Shown piece after piece: positions 25,477 through 34,821 of a stretch of DNA of 48,152 nt. The stretch comes from JABMOW01 sp964409335 (GTDB taxonomy: Bacteria > Fidelibacterota > Marinisomatia > SCGC-AAA003-L08 > JACNLC01), in NCBI GenBank assembly GCA_964409335.1, contig CAYPCW010000015.1:1-48152 (forward strand), in the 5' to 3' direction. Each line of letters begins with the position of its first letter. Positions within the stretch are counted from its first letter, which is position 1. The notes beneath the pieces were generated by a model. That model ran no database searches, was not told the DNA's origin, and saw nothing but the letters and a program-made list of their open reading frames with translations. The position numbers and the translations under genes are program-made.

Positions 25477-26889
25477 ATGAATAACCGATTAATTTTCATC
25501 ACAGTTATATTCGTTTCGACCCTCTGGTCTCAGGTAACGCCGGTTGACCCGCCGGAGGGAACCCATCTGAGCGCACGTATGCCCTATCGGGTTGATCTGT
25601 CAACTTCACCACAGGTCATTCCGAATATTGATGCTACAGAGGGAGAACCGACCCGTGCGGGGAATTGGATCGTTTGGCAGGTTCCGATTGAGATTACGGC
25701 GATCGCTACCGTCTCTCTGACGATCATTGCATCGGGTCTGCCCAATGGGAGTAAATTTTACTTACGATATCCGGTGCCGGATCAATATGTGGGTCCGTTT
25801 TATTGGAATGCTGTGGAAAATCATTTGGAGAAAATCATCGGTCACATCCGTTCTCTCAAATTTTTCATGGAACTGGATATCCCCGCAGAGAGGCACATTG
25901 ATGTTCAGGTGACGATCCGTTCTATTCAATCCCTTGTGGAAGAGTCGGGCACAGCTGTGGAATTCCCGGTGACAAAAGGCATGTATCACAACACCCGTGA
26001 GCGTATTCCGCCCGTTATTCTGGTGACCGGTTTCTGGCCGCCCACCAATGAGATGATCCGGCATTTCAGCCCAAACCCTGAATTGAATCCCGGGGGGTGG
26101 CAGGGCGAAGACTGGGAAGGTCGGGGATATAATGTTGCAGGTTATTTTCCTCAATTTGTAAATCCGGAATGCTCTGACTGTGGTCAGGGATACGGTGATC
26201 TCGAAGTGGATTATCAGGATACCTCTGAGGATTTCTGGCCGATCGCGGAAAATCAGGAACCCATGGCCGTCATCACCTTCAGCCGGGGATCCTCTGACCA
26301 TAGTTGGGAGGTAGAATATAATTACTATAACCGAACCAACTGGATTGGTGATTATTCCACGCCGGTGATGCCGACGCCAAATCCGCCGGATCAGGGTGAA
26401 ATTGCCTATTTTCACCGGTACTCCAACCTGCCGATGGAGAATATTGTCGCGGGCGTGGCGGGTCTGAATATCGGTTTAAATCCCTTTATCGATTGGTCCG
26501 GGGATCCGGGTCATTTTATATCGGAATTTATGGGGTATCACGGTGTGTGGTACCGGGATTTGAATGAATATGGGGATACACCCTGCATCGCAGCAGGTCA
26601 TGTGCATGTCGGGGGGGTCGTCTCCACGCAGACTGCCCGCCTTGCAGCGGAAGAAACCATTCGGCAGGTCATGGATTATCTCGATATGTTTGCATATACA
26701 CCCGGCGATATCAACCAGGATGACGTTATTAACATCCAGGATCTGGTGGTTGCGGTTAATGTTATTTTGGGTATCACCGAATTGACGCAGGCACAATTTT
26801 ATGCAGCGGATATGAATGAAGATTCCATTGTTAACATTCAGGATATCATAATCCTGTTGAATTTCATTATTTACGGTCCCACAGATTAA
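25477..26889 (+). CDS. Secreted pyroglutamyl-peptidase-like protein with C-terminal dockerin-like repeats
   Basis: A 470-residue exported protein (signal peptide to about 'LWSQ', residue 19). Residues about 175-395 look like a remote peptidase C15 (pyroglutamyl peptidase) fold: 'PPVILVTGFWPPT' recalls the start 'ILVTGFEPF'. 'GHFISEFMGYHGVWY' lines up with the family's 'G-x-F-x-C-N-x-x-x-Y', and 'AGHVHVGG' with 'GFIHVP'. In this alignment the catalytic Cys is Ser349 and the His is His377. Residues 409-470 are two calcium repeats ('GDINQDDVINIQDLV' and 'DMNEDSIVNIQDII'). C15 enzymes are normally small and cytoplasmic, so an extracellular dockerin-bearing form is odd. The similarity is my reading and could be wrong; without it the protein is a dockerin-bearing unknown. 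Confidence 0.6.
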   Translation: MNNRLIFITVIFVSTLWSQVTPVDPPEGTHLSARMPYRVDLSTSPQVIPNIDATEGEPTRAGNWIVWQVPIEITAIATVSLTIIASGLPNGSKFYLRYPVPDQYVGPFYWNAVENHLEKIIGHIRSLKFFMELDIPAERHIDVQVTIRSIQSLVEESGTAVEFPVTKGMYHNTRERIPPVILVTGFWPPTNEMIRHFSPNPELNPGGWQGEDWEGRGYNVAGYFPQFVNPECSDCGQGYGDLEVDYQDTSEDFWPIAENQEPMAVITFSRGSSDHSWEVEYNYYNRTNWIGDYSTPVMPTPNPPDQGEIAYFHRYSNLPMENIVAGVAGLNIGLNPFIDWSGDPGHFISEFMGYHGVWYRDLNEYGDTPCIAAGHVHVGGVVSTQTARLAAEETIRQVMDYLDMFAYTPGDINQDDVINIQDLVVAVNVILGITELTQAQFYAADMNEDSIVNIQDIIILLNFIIYGPTD

Positions 26890-26903
26890 ACTATAAATCA
26901 CCA

Positions 26904-27758
26904 TTGTCAGACCTACACCCAAAACTCATCCTCCATGGCGGCGCGGGGAATATAGTATTGCCACTGGAACGAATAGACCGGATTCGCCGGTCATTACAGA
27001 AGATCACAACGGAAACATACGAATATTTATGCGGTACCGATGCCCGGTCTGCCGTGTTATTCGGTATCCGGCGGCTGGAAGACGATCCGCTTTTTAATGC
27101 TGGGACCGGTAGTAAACTACAGAGAGACGGGAGGGCGCGGATGTCGGCGGCGATCATGGACAGTGTCCGTCGACGATTTTCCGGTGTGATCAATGTGGAA
27201 AATATTCAGCATCCGATAGACCTGGCGGACCTTCTCGCTTCTGAAAAATACCGGGTAATCGCCGGGAGCTTTGCAACCCAATATGCCCACGACCGGGGGA
27301 TTCCATACTATGATCCGGTGACGGAAGAGCGAAAATCGGAATTCAGATTTAAGAGGAGCGGTCAAACGGGTACCGTCGGATTGGTTGCCCTGGATGCTGC
27401 CGGAATGATCTGTGCCGGAATATCAACCGGCGGCACCGGTATGGAAATCGAAGGGAGGGTGAGTGACTGCCCGACGGTTGCGGGAAATTATGTATCCGGG
27501 AATGCCGGCGTTTCCATGACCGGTATCGGAGAACATATTGTCGATCTGGCAGCAGCATCACGGATCATTTCCTGGGCAGATGTGAATATCCCGTTGAGGG
27601 ATTCCATATCAAAAATTCTGGAATTGGGGAACATACAAAAAGCACAATTTGGAGTCATTGGCATTGACAGGTTCGGGAATCTGGGCTGGGGTAAAACAAC
27701 CCAATTTTTGTACCATGCAATGCACGACGGTTTGAACGTAACACTTTTTAATGAGTGA
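26904..27758 (+). CDS. Isoaspartyl peptidase/L-asparaginase (Ntn hydrolase, asparaginase 2 family)
   Basis: A 284-residue cytoplasmic enzyme that cleaves isoaspartyl dipeptides and often asparagine. It begins with 'LILHGGAGNI', a family hallmark, and has 'FNAGTGSKLQRDGRARMSAAIMD'. The autocleavage site is 'GQTGTVGLVALD', with the nucleophile Thr157 in 'GTVG', then 'GISTGGTGMEIEGRVSDCPTVAGNYV' with the substrate-binding residues. The total length is at the short end of the family. The start is TTG 26904, the only start that keeps the first strand; no clear ribosome site is seen. It lies 14 bases after the dockerin protein gene. Confidence 0.88.
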   Translation: MSDLHPKLILHGGAGNIVLPLERIDRIRRSLQKITTETYEYLCGTDARSAVLFGIRRLEDDPLFNAGTGSKLQRDGRARMSAAIMDSVRRRFSGVINVENIQHPIDLADLLASEKYRVIAGSFATQYAHDRGIPYYDPVTEERKSEFRFKRSGQTGTVGLVALDAAGMICAGISTGGTGMEIEGRVSDCPTVAGNYVSGNAGVSMTGIGEHIVDLAAASRIISWADVNIPLRDSISKILELGNIQKAQFGVIGIDRFGNLGWGKTTQFLYHAMHDGLNVTLFNE

Positions 27759-27911
27759 TGGAACGATTCAATCTGATTTGGTAAATTAAAACCAGTCAAC
27801 ACCGTCATTACCGAAGGGAAATTAAACCCTTTTAAAAAAGACAACCGGGATAAATATCATTCCGAAGCCCAACATATGGGCGGGTATTTTGAAAGAAAAG
27901 CACAGTATTTT

Positions 27912-29939
27912 ATGGAAAACAATAAGATTAATAAAACTATTTTAGTCGTCGATGACAACCATGACAATCGAAACGTATTGAGTATGCTGCTTCGTGAAGA
28001 AAGGTATTCGATCATCGAAGCTGATAACGGGAATGAAGGATTAAAAATCCTCGGTGAAAAATTCGGGGAAATTAAACTGGTCATTTCGGATATTCTCATG
28101 CCGGGGATGGACGGATTTCAGCTTTGTGCAAAAATACGGCAGGTCAAAAAATTTAGTCATATTCCTCTGATATTTTTCACGGCGACATATACCGACACCC
28201 GGGACGAAGAACTGGGATATAAACTTGGTGCGTACAAATTTTTGCACAAACCCATGTCGCCGGATCAAATCCTCAATGAGATCAATGAAGCTATCACAAA
28301 ATACCATCCATTCTCCGACACACAGTTGAAACAGGACAGGACTGATAAGGACCAATCAGATATTTTCAGTCTGTACAGCGAACGGCTGGTGAATAAACTG
28401 GAAAGAAAAAATATCGAACTTGAAAATGAGATTAATAAACGGAAGAAAATAGAAAAAGCACTCCTCGAAGCACACCGGATTGCACGATTTGGAAATTGGG
28501 AGTACAACCCGGGAACCGCCTACATTTATTGTTCGCAGGAAATCTATCGTATCCTTGAACTGGATCCCCAAAAGATTGATCTTACGTTCGATAATTTTAT
28601 GGCATTAGTCCATTCATCCGACCGGGGTTCGTTTGAATCCGATCTGAATTTACTTCTTGAGCATAACATACCATTGAACGGGATTCATCGCCTTACCCTG
28701 CCTGCTGGTCATCAGAAATATATTCACATAAAAGCAGAAAAAATAATTGACAATGATTCGGGACTCCTCCGGATTGTAGGTACGTTGCAAGACGTCACAA
28801 CCATCAAACTTGCAGAAAATGATCTTAAAACACTGAATCAGGCTATCAAACAAAGTCCAACATCCGTTGTGATCACAAATATGGATGGTATTGTTGAATA
28901 TGTAAATCCGAAATTCACCGAGGTTACCGGATATTTACCTTCTGAAGTATTAGGGAAAAATGCGAGCTTGGTGAAATCCGGGATACAATCTAACTCGTTT
29001 TATCAGAATATGTGGAAAACGATCCTTGCAGGAAAAACCTGGAATGGTGAAATCTGTAATCGTAAAAAAGACGGGGAATTATTCTGGGAAAATGCCACGA
29101 TATCGCCGATTTACAATGAAAAAAATGAAATTCTCCATTTTATTGCCGTGAAAGAAGACATCACCGCCAAGAAATTTGCCGAACTGGAACGGGAGAAAGC
29201 GCTGGAGGAGGCAAGGAAAGCTAACGAGGTTAAATCTCATTTTATGGCAAATATGTCCCACGAACTGAGAACCCCTCTGAATTCAATTTTAGGCTTTTCT
29301 GATCTTGTTAAATCGGAACTGATGAGTTATCTGGGTGAAGAACAGATGGAATATTTTGAAAATATTGCCATCAGCGGCGAACGGTTGAAACGGACAATGC
29401 ATGAGATTCTGGAAATTTCAGAATTGGAAACCGGAACCATTAATCTCCTAGTGACGGAATTTGATCTGGCCGAATTGGTGGAAAGGGTTCTGTTTCCCTT
29501 TGAATTAACCGCACGGGAAAAAAATATCCAATTAATTTATAAGAATGACAATGCGTATTCGTCAAAATTCCTGGGTGATAAACAATTAATCCTTACATCG
29601 GTGGATCATATTATTGATAATGCCATCAAATATACGGATGAAGGCATCGTATCTATTCGCCTTTCGGGAACACCCGAAAACCAAATTCTTCAGATTAAAG
29701 ATACCGGAATTGGGATGTCAGAAAAGTACCAAAACGAATTGTTCGATGTATTTACCCAGGAAAGCACAGGCTATTCTAAGAAATATCAGGGCGTCGGATT
29801 GGGGCTATCCCTGACGAAACGGTATCTCGACCTGAACCATGTGGGTGTGACCATTCAGAGTGAGCAGGGGAAGGGAACCATGGTTACCCTTCAGTTCCCG
29901 CTCCAAAACCAGTTTCAGAGGAAGCCAGACCCCAGGTAA
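27912..29939 (+). CDS. Hybrid sensor kinase: receiver, two PAS domains, histidine kinase
   Basis: A 675-residue soluble signalling protein. The N-terminal receiver (about 9-125) has 'ILVVDDNHDNRNVL' and phospho-acceptor Asp60 in 'VISDILMPG'. A coiled helix leads to two PAS domains (about 185-300 and 305-425; 'IKQSPTSVVITNMDGIVEYVN' starts the second). The kinase core has His450 in 'MSHELRTPLN', the N-box 'DNAIKYT', G1 'DTGIGM' and G2 'GVGLGLS'. With the receiver first and no membrane segment, it should take phosphate from another kinase or tune its own activity. No partner regulator is adjacent. An in-frame ATG at 27876 would add 12 residues. It is convergent with the next gene, six bases apart. 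Confidence 0.85.
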   Translation: MENNKINKTILVVDDNHDNRNVLSMLLREERYSIIEADNGNEGLKILGEKFGEIKLVISDILMPGMDGFQLCAKIRQVKKFSHIPLIFFTATYTDTRDEELGYKLGAYKFLHKPMSPDQILNEINEAITKYHPFSDTQLKQDRTDKDQSDIFSLYSERLVNKLERKNIELENEINKRKKIEKALLEAHRIARFGNWEYNPGTAYIYCSQEIYRILELDPQKIDLTFDNFMALVHSSDRGSFESDLNLLLEHNIPLNGIHRLTLPAGHQKYIHIKAEKIIDNDSGLLRIVGTLQDVTTIKLAENDLKTLNQAIKQSPTSVVITNMDGIVEYVNPKFTEVTGYLPSEVLGKNASLVKSGIQSNSFYQNMWKTILAGKTWNGEICNRKKDGELFWENATISPIYNEKNEILHFIAVKEDITAKKFAELEREKALEEARKANEVKSHFMANMSHELRTPLNSILGFSDLVKSELMSYLGEEQMEYFENIAISGERLKRTMHEILEISELETGTINLLVTEFDLAELVERVLFPFELTAREKNIQLIYKNDNAYSSKFLGDKQLILTSVDHIIDNAIKYTDEGIVSIRLSGTPENQILQIKDTGIGMSEKYQNELFDVFTQESTGYSKKYQGVGLGLSLTKRYLDLNHVGVTIQSEQGKGTMVTLQFPLQNQFQRKPDPR

Positions 29940-29945
29940 AATCCG

Positions 29946-32060
29946 TTAAAACTCCAGATTCAGTATGATCTGAACCAAAGTCACAATGTCGGTGATGTTA
30001 ATTTCACCGTCGGCATTCATATCCCCTGCCCAGGTTTGATACGGGCTTCCGTTTCCACCGGATAGTACGATGGATACCAATGCAACCACATCCAGAATAT
30101 CCACATTTCCGTCATCGGTCACATCACCGATAGGGAAATCAATAGGCAGGCACTGATCAAAAATAACATTTGCCTCGGAACCGTTCGGACGGGTGATGAT
30201 AATATTCTCAAGACACAGATCGGGATCTCCCCATCCGTCAAAATACAGGTTAAACAAAATACCATCGGGGGATGCGGGAAGCACCTCGCCTAAGGGGGAA
30301 AACCCGAGGATGATCTGGGTTGCAGGATTGAACTGGGTTACAAATCCGTACTCGTCAACCCATCCGCCTCTGATCCGGTCAATGGTCAAATTGTCGCCGG
30401 TAACCTGTAACTGAAATCCGGCAATATTGGTTTCACTGCCTATGGTTACTTCAACCTTCAAAGAATCCATCCATAGTTCACCGAACCCCAGAAATACATC
30501 GTCCTCCGCAGACAATACAGTCAGGATAAATGCCTGATAGTCCTGAAATAATCCGTCACTCACACTGACACTGATGGTTGCCGTGCCATACCATTGGGGA
30601 GCCGGGGTTACGTACAGGGTATCCTGATGGACAGTTAACGCTACCGCATTCGTATCGCTTTGAGCCGTATAAAATACCAGATCGTTATCGTAATCGACAG
30701 TTTGGAAGATGATGGATAAAGATTGGTTTTCAACGATTTCCTGATCTCCCGGATTTGTCAGTATGGGGGGGTCCGGGATGGCAGTCACAACGAGGGCAAA
30801 CGTTTGATTGTCCGAATACACGCCATCTGTCACAAATACAGTGATCAGTGCTGTCCCAAACCAGTTAGGATCCGGGATGATCAGAAGGGTATCAGATGAC
30901 ACGGAAGTAAATACAGCAGGGATATCGCTTGAGGCTGAAAAATAAATTTGGTTGCTGTCGATATCCTGGGCAGAAAGGATCACCTCAAGGGTTGAATCTT
31001 CATTGATTGTTCGGTCCGGTAAAAATAAAAGTTGAGGTGCATACTCACAACTGCCGTCATCGTAGAATGCTGACGGGTCATAGTTGGCGGCGCTGCTGTC
31101 GGTACATCCCCATATGTATTCACAAGACCCGTCATCGATTGTTGCCCCGGGATCAAAGTTCGTTGCATTTTCGTCCGTACATCCGTAAACGGAATGAAAT
31201 TCATAGGCGCCCATATCAGGACCGCTACCCTCATAATCGCCAGGTTGCAGATTTACGAGAATATTACCGTTTGCTACATAATAAATAGTACCGGAATCGA
31301 CACATGGAGAGCCATCCATGAGCTGAAGATCTCCATTTTCACCATCCCGAAATACCGGGTCGGTACTAAGGTTTCCCTGCTGCCAAAAAACCGTACCGTT
31401 GTTGTTGGTGATAATTCCGCCTATTCCGCCGTAGATATCAGAATAAGAAATCGTCACGGTATTAAATGCACCATTGGCGTTACAGTACACTTCATTTGGA
31501 GGATTCTCCCATAGTATGGAATTCACAAGTGTGATCTGGGATTCCCACAGATAAAATCCTCCTGCATTTCCGCCTGCAGAATTATTATACACAGTAACGG
31601 ATACCAACTTTGGGTGCGAGTTAAAATATGCGATCAATCCACCGCCGTTGTATATTGCATGGTTCCCTGAAATAACCACATGCCGCAGTGTGGGGCTGCT
31701 GCCTGAACAGTAAACGCCGCCACCGTTATAGGTATTTCCATTGGTGAGGGTGAAACCCTGAAGAATGGAGGACGCCCCTTCGCCGGTATTGAATCGGACG
31801 ACGCTTCCGTTGCCATTTCCATTAATAATAGTGGTCAGAATTGCGTCATCGTTATTGGATTCAAAATAAGTGGATGTGAGCAGGATCGCCTTTCCGAAAT
31901 AGTTGATATTTTCAAAATATTCGCCCGGTTGAACAAGAACCGTATCTCCGACCACGGCGGCATTGATCCCCCCCTGAATGGTGGAGTAATTTTCAGGTAC
32001 CAGGAGGACAGCGGAGAAAGCGATCCCCGTTGTCACACACATGAACATTAATAATTTCAT
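29946..32060 (-). CDS. Secreted beta-helix protein with cohesin-like and dockerin-like modules
   Basis: A 704-residue exported protein. The signal peptide is 'MKLLMFMCVTTGIAFSA'. Residues about 20-285 are a right-handed beta-helix ('YSTIQGGINAAVVGDTVLVQPGEYFENI', 'GFTLTNGNTYNGGGVYCSGSSPTLRHVVI'). Two 'GCTD...DPxA...DDGSCEY' repeats follow (about 292-335), then two Ig/cadherin-like domains ('DGVYSDNQTFALVV', 'DGLFQDYQAFILTV'). A cohesin-like beta domain comes next (about 524-640; 'NIAGFQLQVTGDN', 'LPASPDGILFNLYFDG'), and two dockerin-like repeats ('GDVTDDGNVDILDVV' and 'GDMNADGEINITDIV', 644-704) finish it. The start at 32060 gives a clean signal peptide; a frame-extending ATG at 32108 would put 16 polar residues first. 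Probably a surface or matrix protein. Confidence 0.8.
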   Translation of the reverse strand: MKLLMFMCVTTGIAFSAVLLVPENYSTIQGGINAAVVGDTVLVQPGEYFENINYFGKAILLTSTYFESNNDDAILTTIINGNGNGSVVRFNTGEGASSILQGFTLTNGNTYNGGGVYCSGSSPTLRHVVISGNHAIYNGGGLIAYFNSHPKLVSVTVYNNSAGGNAGGFYLWESQITLVNSILWENPPNEVYCNANGAFNTVTISYSDIYGGIGGIITNNNGTVFWQQGNLSTDPVFRDGENGDLQLMDGSPCVDSGTIYYVANGNILVNLQPGDYEGSGPDMGAYEFHSVYGCTDENATNFDPGATIDDGSCEYIWGCTDSSAANYDPSAFYDDGSCEYAPQLLFLPDRTINEDSTLEVILSAQDIDSNQIYFSASSDIPAVFTSVSSDTLLIIPDPNWFGTALITVFVTDGVYSDNQTFALVVTAIPDPPILTNPGDQEIVENQSLSIIFQTVDYDNDLVFYTAQSDTNAVALTVHQDTLYVTPAPQWYGTATISVSVSDGLFQDYQAFILTVLSAEDDVFLGFGELWMDSLKVEVTIGSETNIAGFQLQVTGDNLTIDRIRGGWVDEYGFVTQFNPATQIILGFSPLGEVLPASPDGILFNLYFDGWGDPDLCLENIIITRPNGSEANVIFDQCLPIDFPIGDVTDDGNVDILDVVALVSIVLSGGNGSPYQTWAGDMNADGEINITDIVTLVQIILNLEF

Positions 32061-32082
32061 TTCACTTATTTTTTTTGAAAAT

Positions 32083-32119
32083 AAAAATCCCCGTTGAGGT
32101 GAGTCCAACAGGGATTTTT
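32083..32119 (-). terminator. Terminator between the two beta-helix protein genes
   Basis: AAAAATCCC (32083-32091) pairs with GGGATTTTT (32111-32119), with inner GTTG/CAAC pairs. Read on the minus strand it follows the 32138-34735 gene by 18 bases and is followed by a T-rich run, so it should end that transcript. The symmetrical A/T flanks would also let it work in the other direction. Confidence 0.7.
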
Positions 32120-32137
32120 ACATTCAATTAAAGGTCC

Positions 32138-34735
32138 TTATTTAAGCAGAAGCAGTTTTTGAGTCCGGGAGAATTCCGGTGTGATCATGTGAACAAAATA
32201 CATACCGCTGGAAAATCCATAGGCATCCCATATCACTGCGTGTTCACCGGCAGATTGTCTCTCGTTCGCAAGTACGGCGATCTCGTTCCCTAAAATGTCG
32301 AATATCATAATTTTAACCACCGTATCATTCATTAGCGAATATTGTAATCTCGTCCGGGGATTAAATGGATTGGGATATGCAGGTTCCAGCGCGAATGTCA
32401 GGGGGATACCGGTGATGTCCGCTGAAACGGTATGACCGTCCCAGTCTGTCAATAGCGTGGAGGTGATCGTAAAATTACCGATAAAATCAAACAAATGATC
32501 GGATTGCAGGGCATTATCGCCGAAGTTAAAAATCAGCAATCTCTCGGAGGACTGATGTATTTCCCACCCCTCCGGTAAATTATTTTTCGTGATGATGAGA
32601 TTTCCGGAATAATCCAGTTGCATCCCCGCAAGTGTCCCCATAGTATGTAGCATAAACTGACCCTTGTCAAAAGAAATTTCCGCTTCCGTAAGTCGACCGT
32701 CACGAGGGACGATGACACCCAGGATCACCTGGACAATGTAAACAATATCCACCACATCAATATCGCCGTCCTCATTGGAATCACCTGCCCAGGTTTGAAA
32801 GGCGGTGGGGGCGGCGGCGCCCAGCACGAAATCAACGATGCCGACGATGTCTAATACATTGACGAATGAGTCCTGATTAATATCATTTGAGATATTTGAA
32901 CCCCATCCGGCGCCATAGGTCACACAGGTATCAATGACGGCGACAAGATCCTGCGCAAGGGTATCCGACAGGACTACATTTTGTAAACAAATTTCAGGTC
33001 CGCCGGACCACGCACCCTGCGCAAAGGATAAAAAGGTGAGTGCGCTGTCTCCGGGAGTATATGTGGGAATCGGTGGCAAGTTTGTGGTCATGTATCCCAA
33101 AATGATGGAGTTGTTGATGGTAATATTATCGATCCAGCCGACATTCTCAGCACGGCCGCCACTTGGATTGGTGACGGTAATGATGTTCGGTGAAACCTGG
33201 AATTGAAATCCCGCAACGGGTATCGGATTATCCATCATGATCGGAATGACATGATTAAGATAGTCAATTTCTCCGAAGGACATCGTCACAAAATCACCGG
33301 TTGGCATATGGGTAACGGTGATGACCTCGCTGTCCGTAGCACTGCTGGCATCGGTGACAGTGACGGTAACGTCTCCGGTTCCGCCCCAAAACTCGGTTGG
33401 AGTGATAGTTAAACTGTTTGCAACCAGGGCAAGCGTCAGGAATGACGAGGTTGTCGTTGCGGTATATTCCAGGATTTCTGTCAGATCATCCACATCGGTT
33501 GCGGAAAGTGTGAGAACTAGGGGAGTATTAAATACCATGGTCTGATCGCCGATGGGAGTAAGAACAGGCGCATCATTAATGGCGGTGACGCTGATGTATG
33601 CGAAGGCAGTGTCTGATAGCGTATAGATGCTATTGTCAGTCACAATATACCGCAGGGTATCGGGTCCAAAATAATTCGCCGTGGGGGTGTATGATCCGGT
33701 TCCGGACAGAGGATTGGCTATCGTCACAGTACCGTGACTGGTCTGGACATAAATCGAATAAGTCAGCACATCACCTCCGTTGGTATCATTGGCGCTGAAG
33801 TTGATCGCCGCGGGGTTGTCCTCAGTACCGCTTACACTGACATTAGATGCCACCGGTGAATATTCACAGATATTACCGGGATCACTGTATGCGCCGGGAT
33901 CATAATTGTATGCAGTGGGGTCCATGCACCCTTGAGTGGGTGAAAAGTAGAGTGCGCCCATATCCATAGGGGTGCCATACAGGTCATTGGGAGATGCAGG
34001 GTTTGCGGTATCGATGCAGGGGCTTCCCCCGCTGAGATTGTAATTCCCTGCGGTAACGTTCACAAAGGTCGGATCGGCATTGATATTCCCGGTACCGGTG
34101 TAAACAGAGTCAACCGGAGATTCAACATCCGAATAGGTCACCGTAAACGAATTAGTGGATATACCGTTAGGTGTGTTATTCCAAAAAATGGAATTGCTGA
34201 CAGCCAGCGTTGAATTCACTTTATCGATTCCCCCACCATTATTTGCAGCTGTGTTTCCGGTCACGGTCAGGTTTGAAATTGAGGATGTAGAATTTAGAAA
34301 GTACAGCCCCGCGCCAGTAAAATAGGCATTATTGGATTTTACCAGAAGAAAGGAAAGTGTCGGACTGGCATTCTGGACATATACGCCGCCTCCGTTGAAC
34401 GCATATCCGTTTTGGATGGTGAATCCACTCAAAACCGCGCTGCTGGTTTCACTGTGATTGAATATCACGGCAGAACCGTTGTTGTTTCCATTGATGATGG
34501 TGTTTTCAACGTAACTGGTAGAATCAGACAGTATAAATCTGGATCCCACAACAATGTTTTTTCCGTTAAAATTCAGGTTTTGTGTGTAAGTACCGGGAAA
34601 AACCAGAACCGTATCCCCGGGGGATGCGGCATTGATACCAGCCTGAATTGTGGAATATGTCTGTCCGGAACCAACGGTTAACGTCGTCCCGAAGGTCAGC
34701 GAAACTCCAATGAGTAGAGTAATCATAAATTTCAT
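32138..34735 (-). CDS. Secreted beta-helix protein with cohesin-like, dockerin-like and PNPFNP sorting modules
   Basis: An 865-residue relative of the previous protein. The signal peptide (MKFMITLLIGVSLTFG) leads to a beta-helix (about 20-265; 'YSTIQAGINAASPGDTVLVFPGTY'). One 'GCMDPTAYNYDPGAY' repeat (271-291) and two cadherin/Ig-like domains (about 293-472) follow. A cohesin-like domain ('IPVAGFQFQVSPN', about 477-604) precedes two dockerin-like repeats ('NDINQDSFVNVLDIV' and 'GDSNEDGDIDVVDIV', 612-679). It ends with an extra beta domain and the sorting domain 'LEPAYPNPFNPRTRLQYSL...KLLLLK' (780-865) typical of type IX-like secretion in this group. The start at 34735 has AGGAG ahead of it on the minus strand. 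Confidence 0.8.
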   Translation of the reverse strand: MKFMITLLIGVSLTFGTTLTVGSGQTYSTIQAGINAASPGDTVLVFPGTYTQNLNFNGKNIVVGSRFILSDSTSYVENTIINGNNNGSAVIFNHSETSSAVLSGFTIQNGYAFNGGGVYVQNASPTLSFLLVKSNNAYFTGAGLYFLNSTSSISNLTVTGNTAANNGGGIDKVNSTLAVSNSIFWNNTPNGISTNSFTVTYSDVESPVDSVYTGTGNINADPTFVNVTAGNYNLSGGSPCIDTANPASPNDLYGTPMDMGALYFSPTQGCMDPTAYNYDPGAYSDPGNICEYSPVASNVSVSGTEDNPAAINFSANDTNGGDVLTYSIYVQTSHGTVTIANPLSGTGSYTPTANYFGPDTLRYIVTDNSIYTLSDTAFAYISVTAINDAPVLTPIGDQTMVFNTPLVLTLSATDVDDLTEILEYTATTTSSFLTLALVANSLTITPTEFWGGTGDVTVTVTDASSATDSEVITVTHMPTGDFVTMSFGEIDYLNHVIPIMMDNPIPVAGFQFQVSPNIITVTNPSGGRAENVGWIDNITINNSIILGYMTTNLPPIPTYTPGDSALTFLSFAQGAWSGGPEICLQNVVLSDTLAQDLVAVIDTCVTYGAGWGSNISNDINQDSFVNVLDIVGIVDFVLGAAAPTAFQTWAGDSNEDGDIDVVDIVYIVQVILGVIVPRDGRLTEAEISFDKGQFMLHTMGTLAGMQLDYSGNLIITKNNLPEGWEIHQSSERLLIFNFGDNALQSDHLFDFIGNFTITSTLLTDWDGHTVSADITGIPLTFALEPAYPNPFNPRTRLQYSLMNDTVVKIMIFDILGNEIAVLANERQSAGEHAVIWDAYGFSSGMYFVHMITPEFSRTQKLLLLK

Positions 34736-34821
34736 TTTCTTTGCTCCTTTTATACCTGTTAATCTTTTTTGGAATTTAGTCATTTTTTGAATTATTTATT
34801 TGATAAAAAATAGTGTTGCCG

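Noticed and set aside
25265..25480. Plus-strand frame before the C15-like gene
   Set aside because: No domain, overlaps an equally long reverse frame, and its end overlaps the real start codon of the next gene.
32083..32119. Possible CRISPR-type or phage repeat from the AAAAATCCC pair
   Set aside because: Only one copy, and placement fits a simple terminator between two genes.
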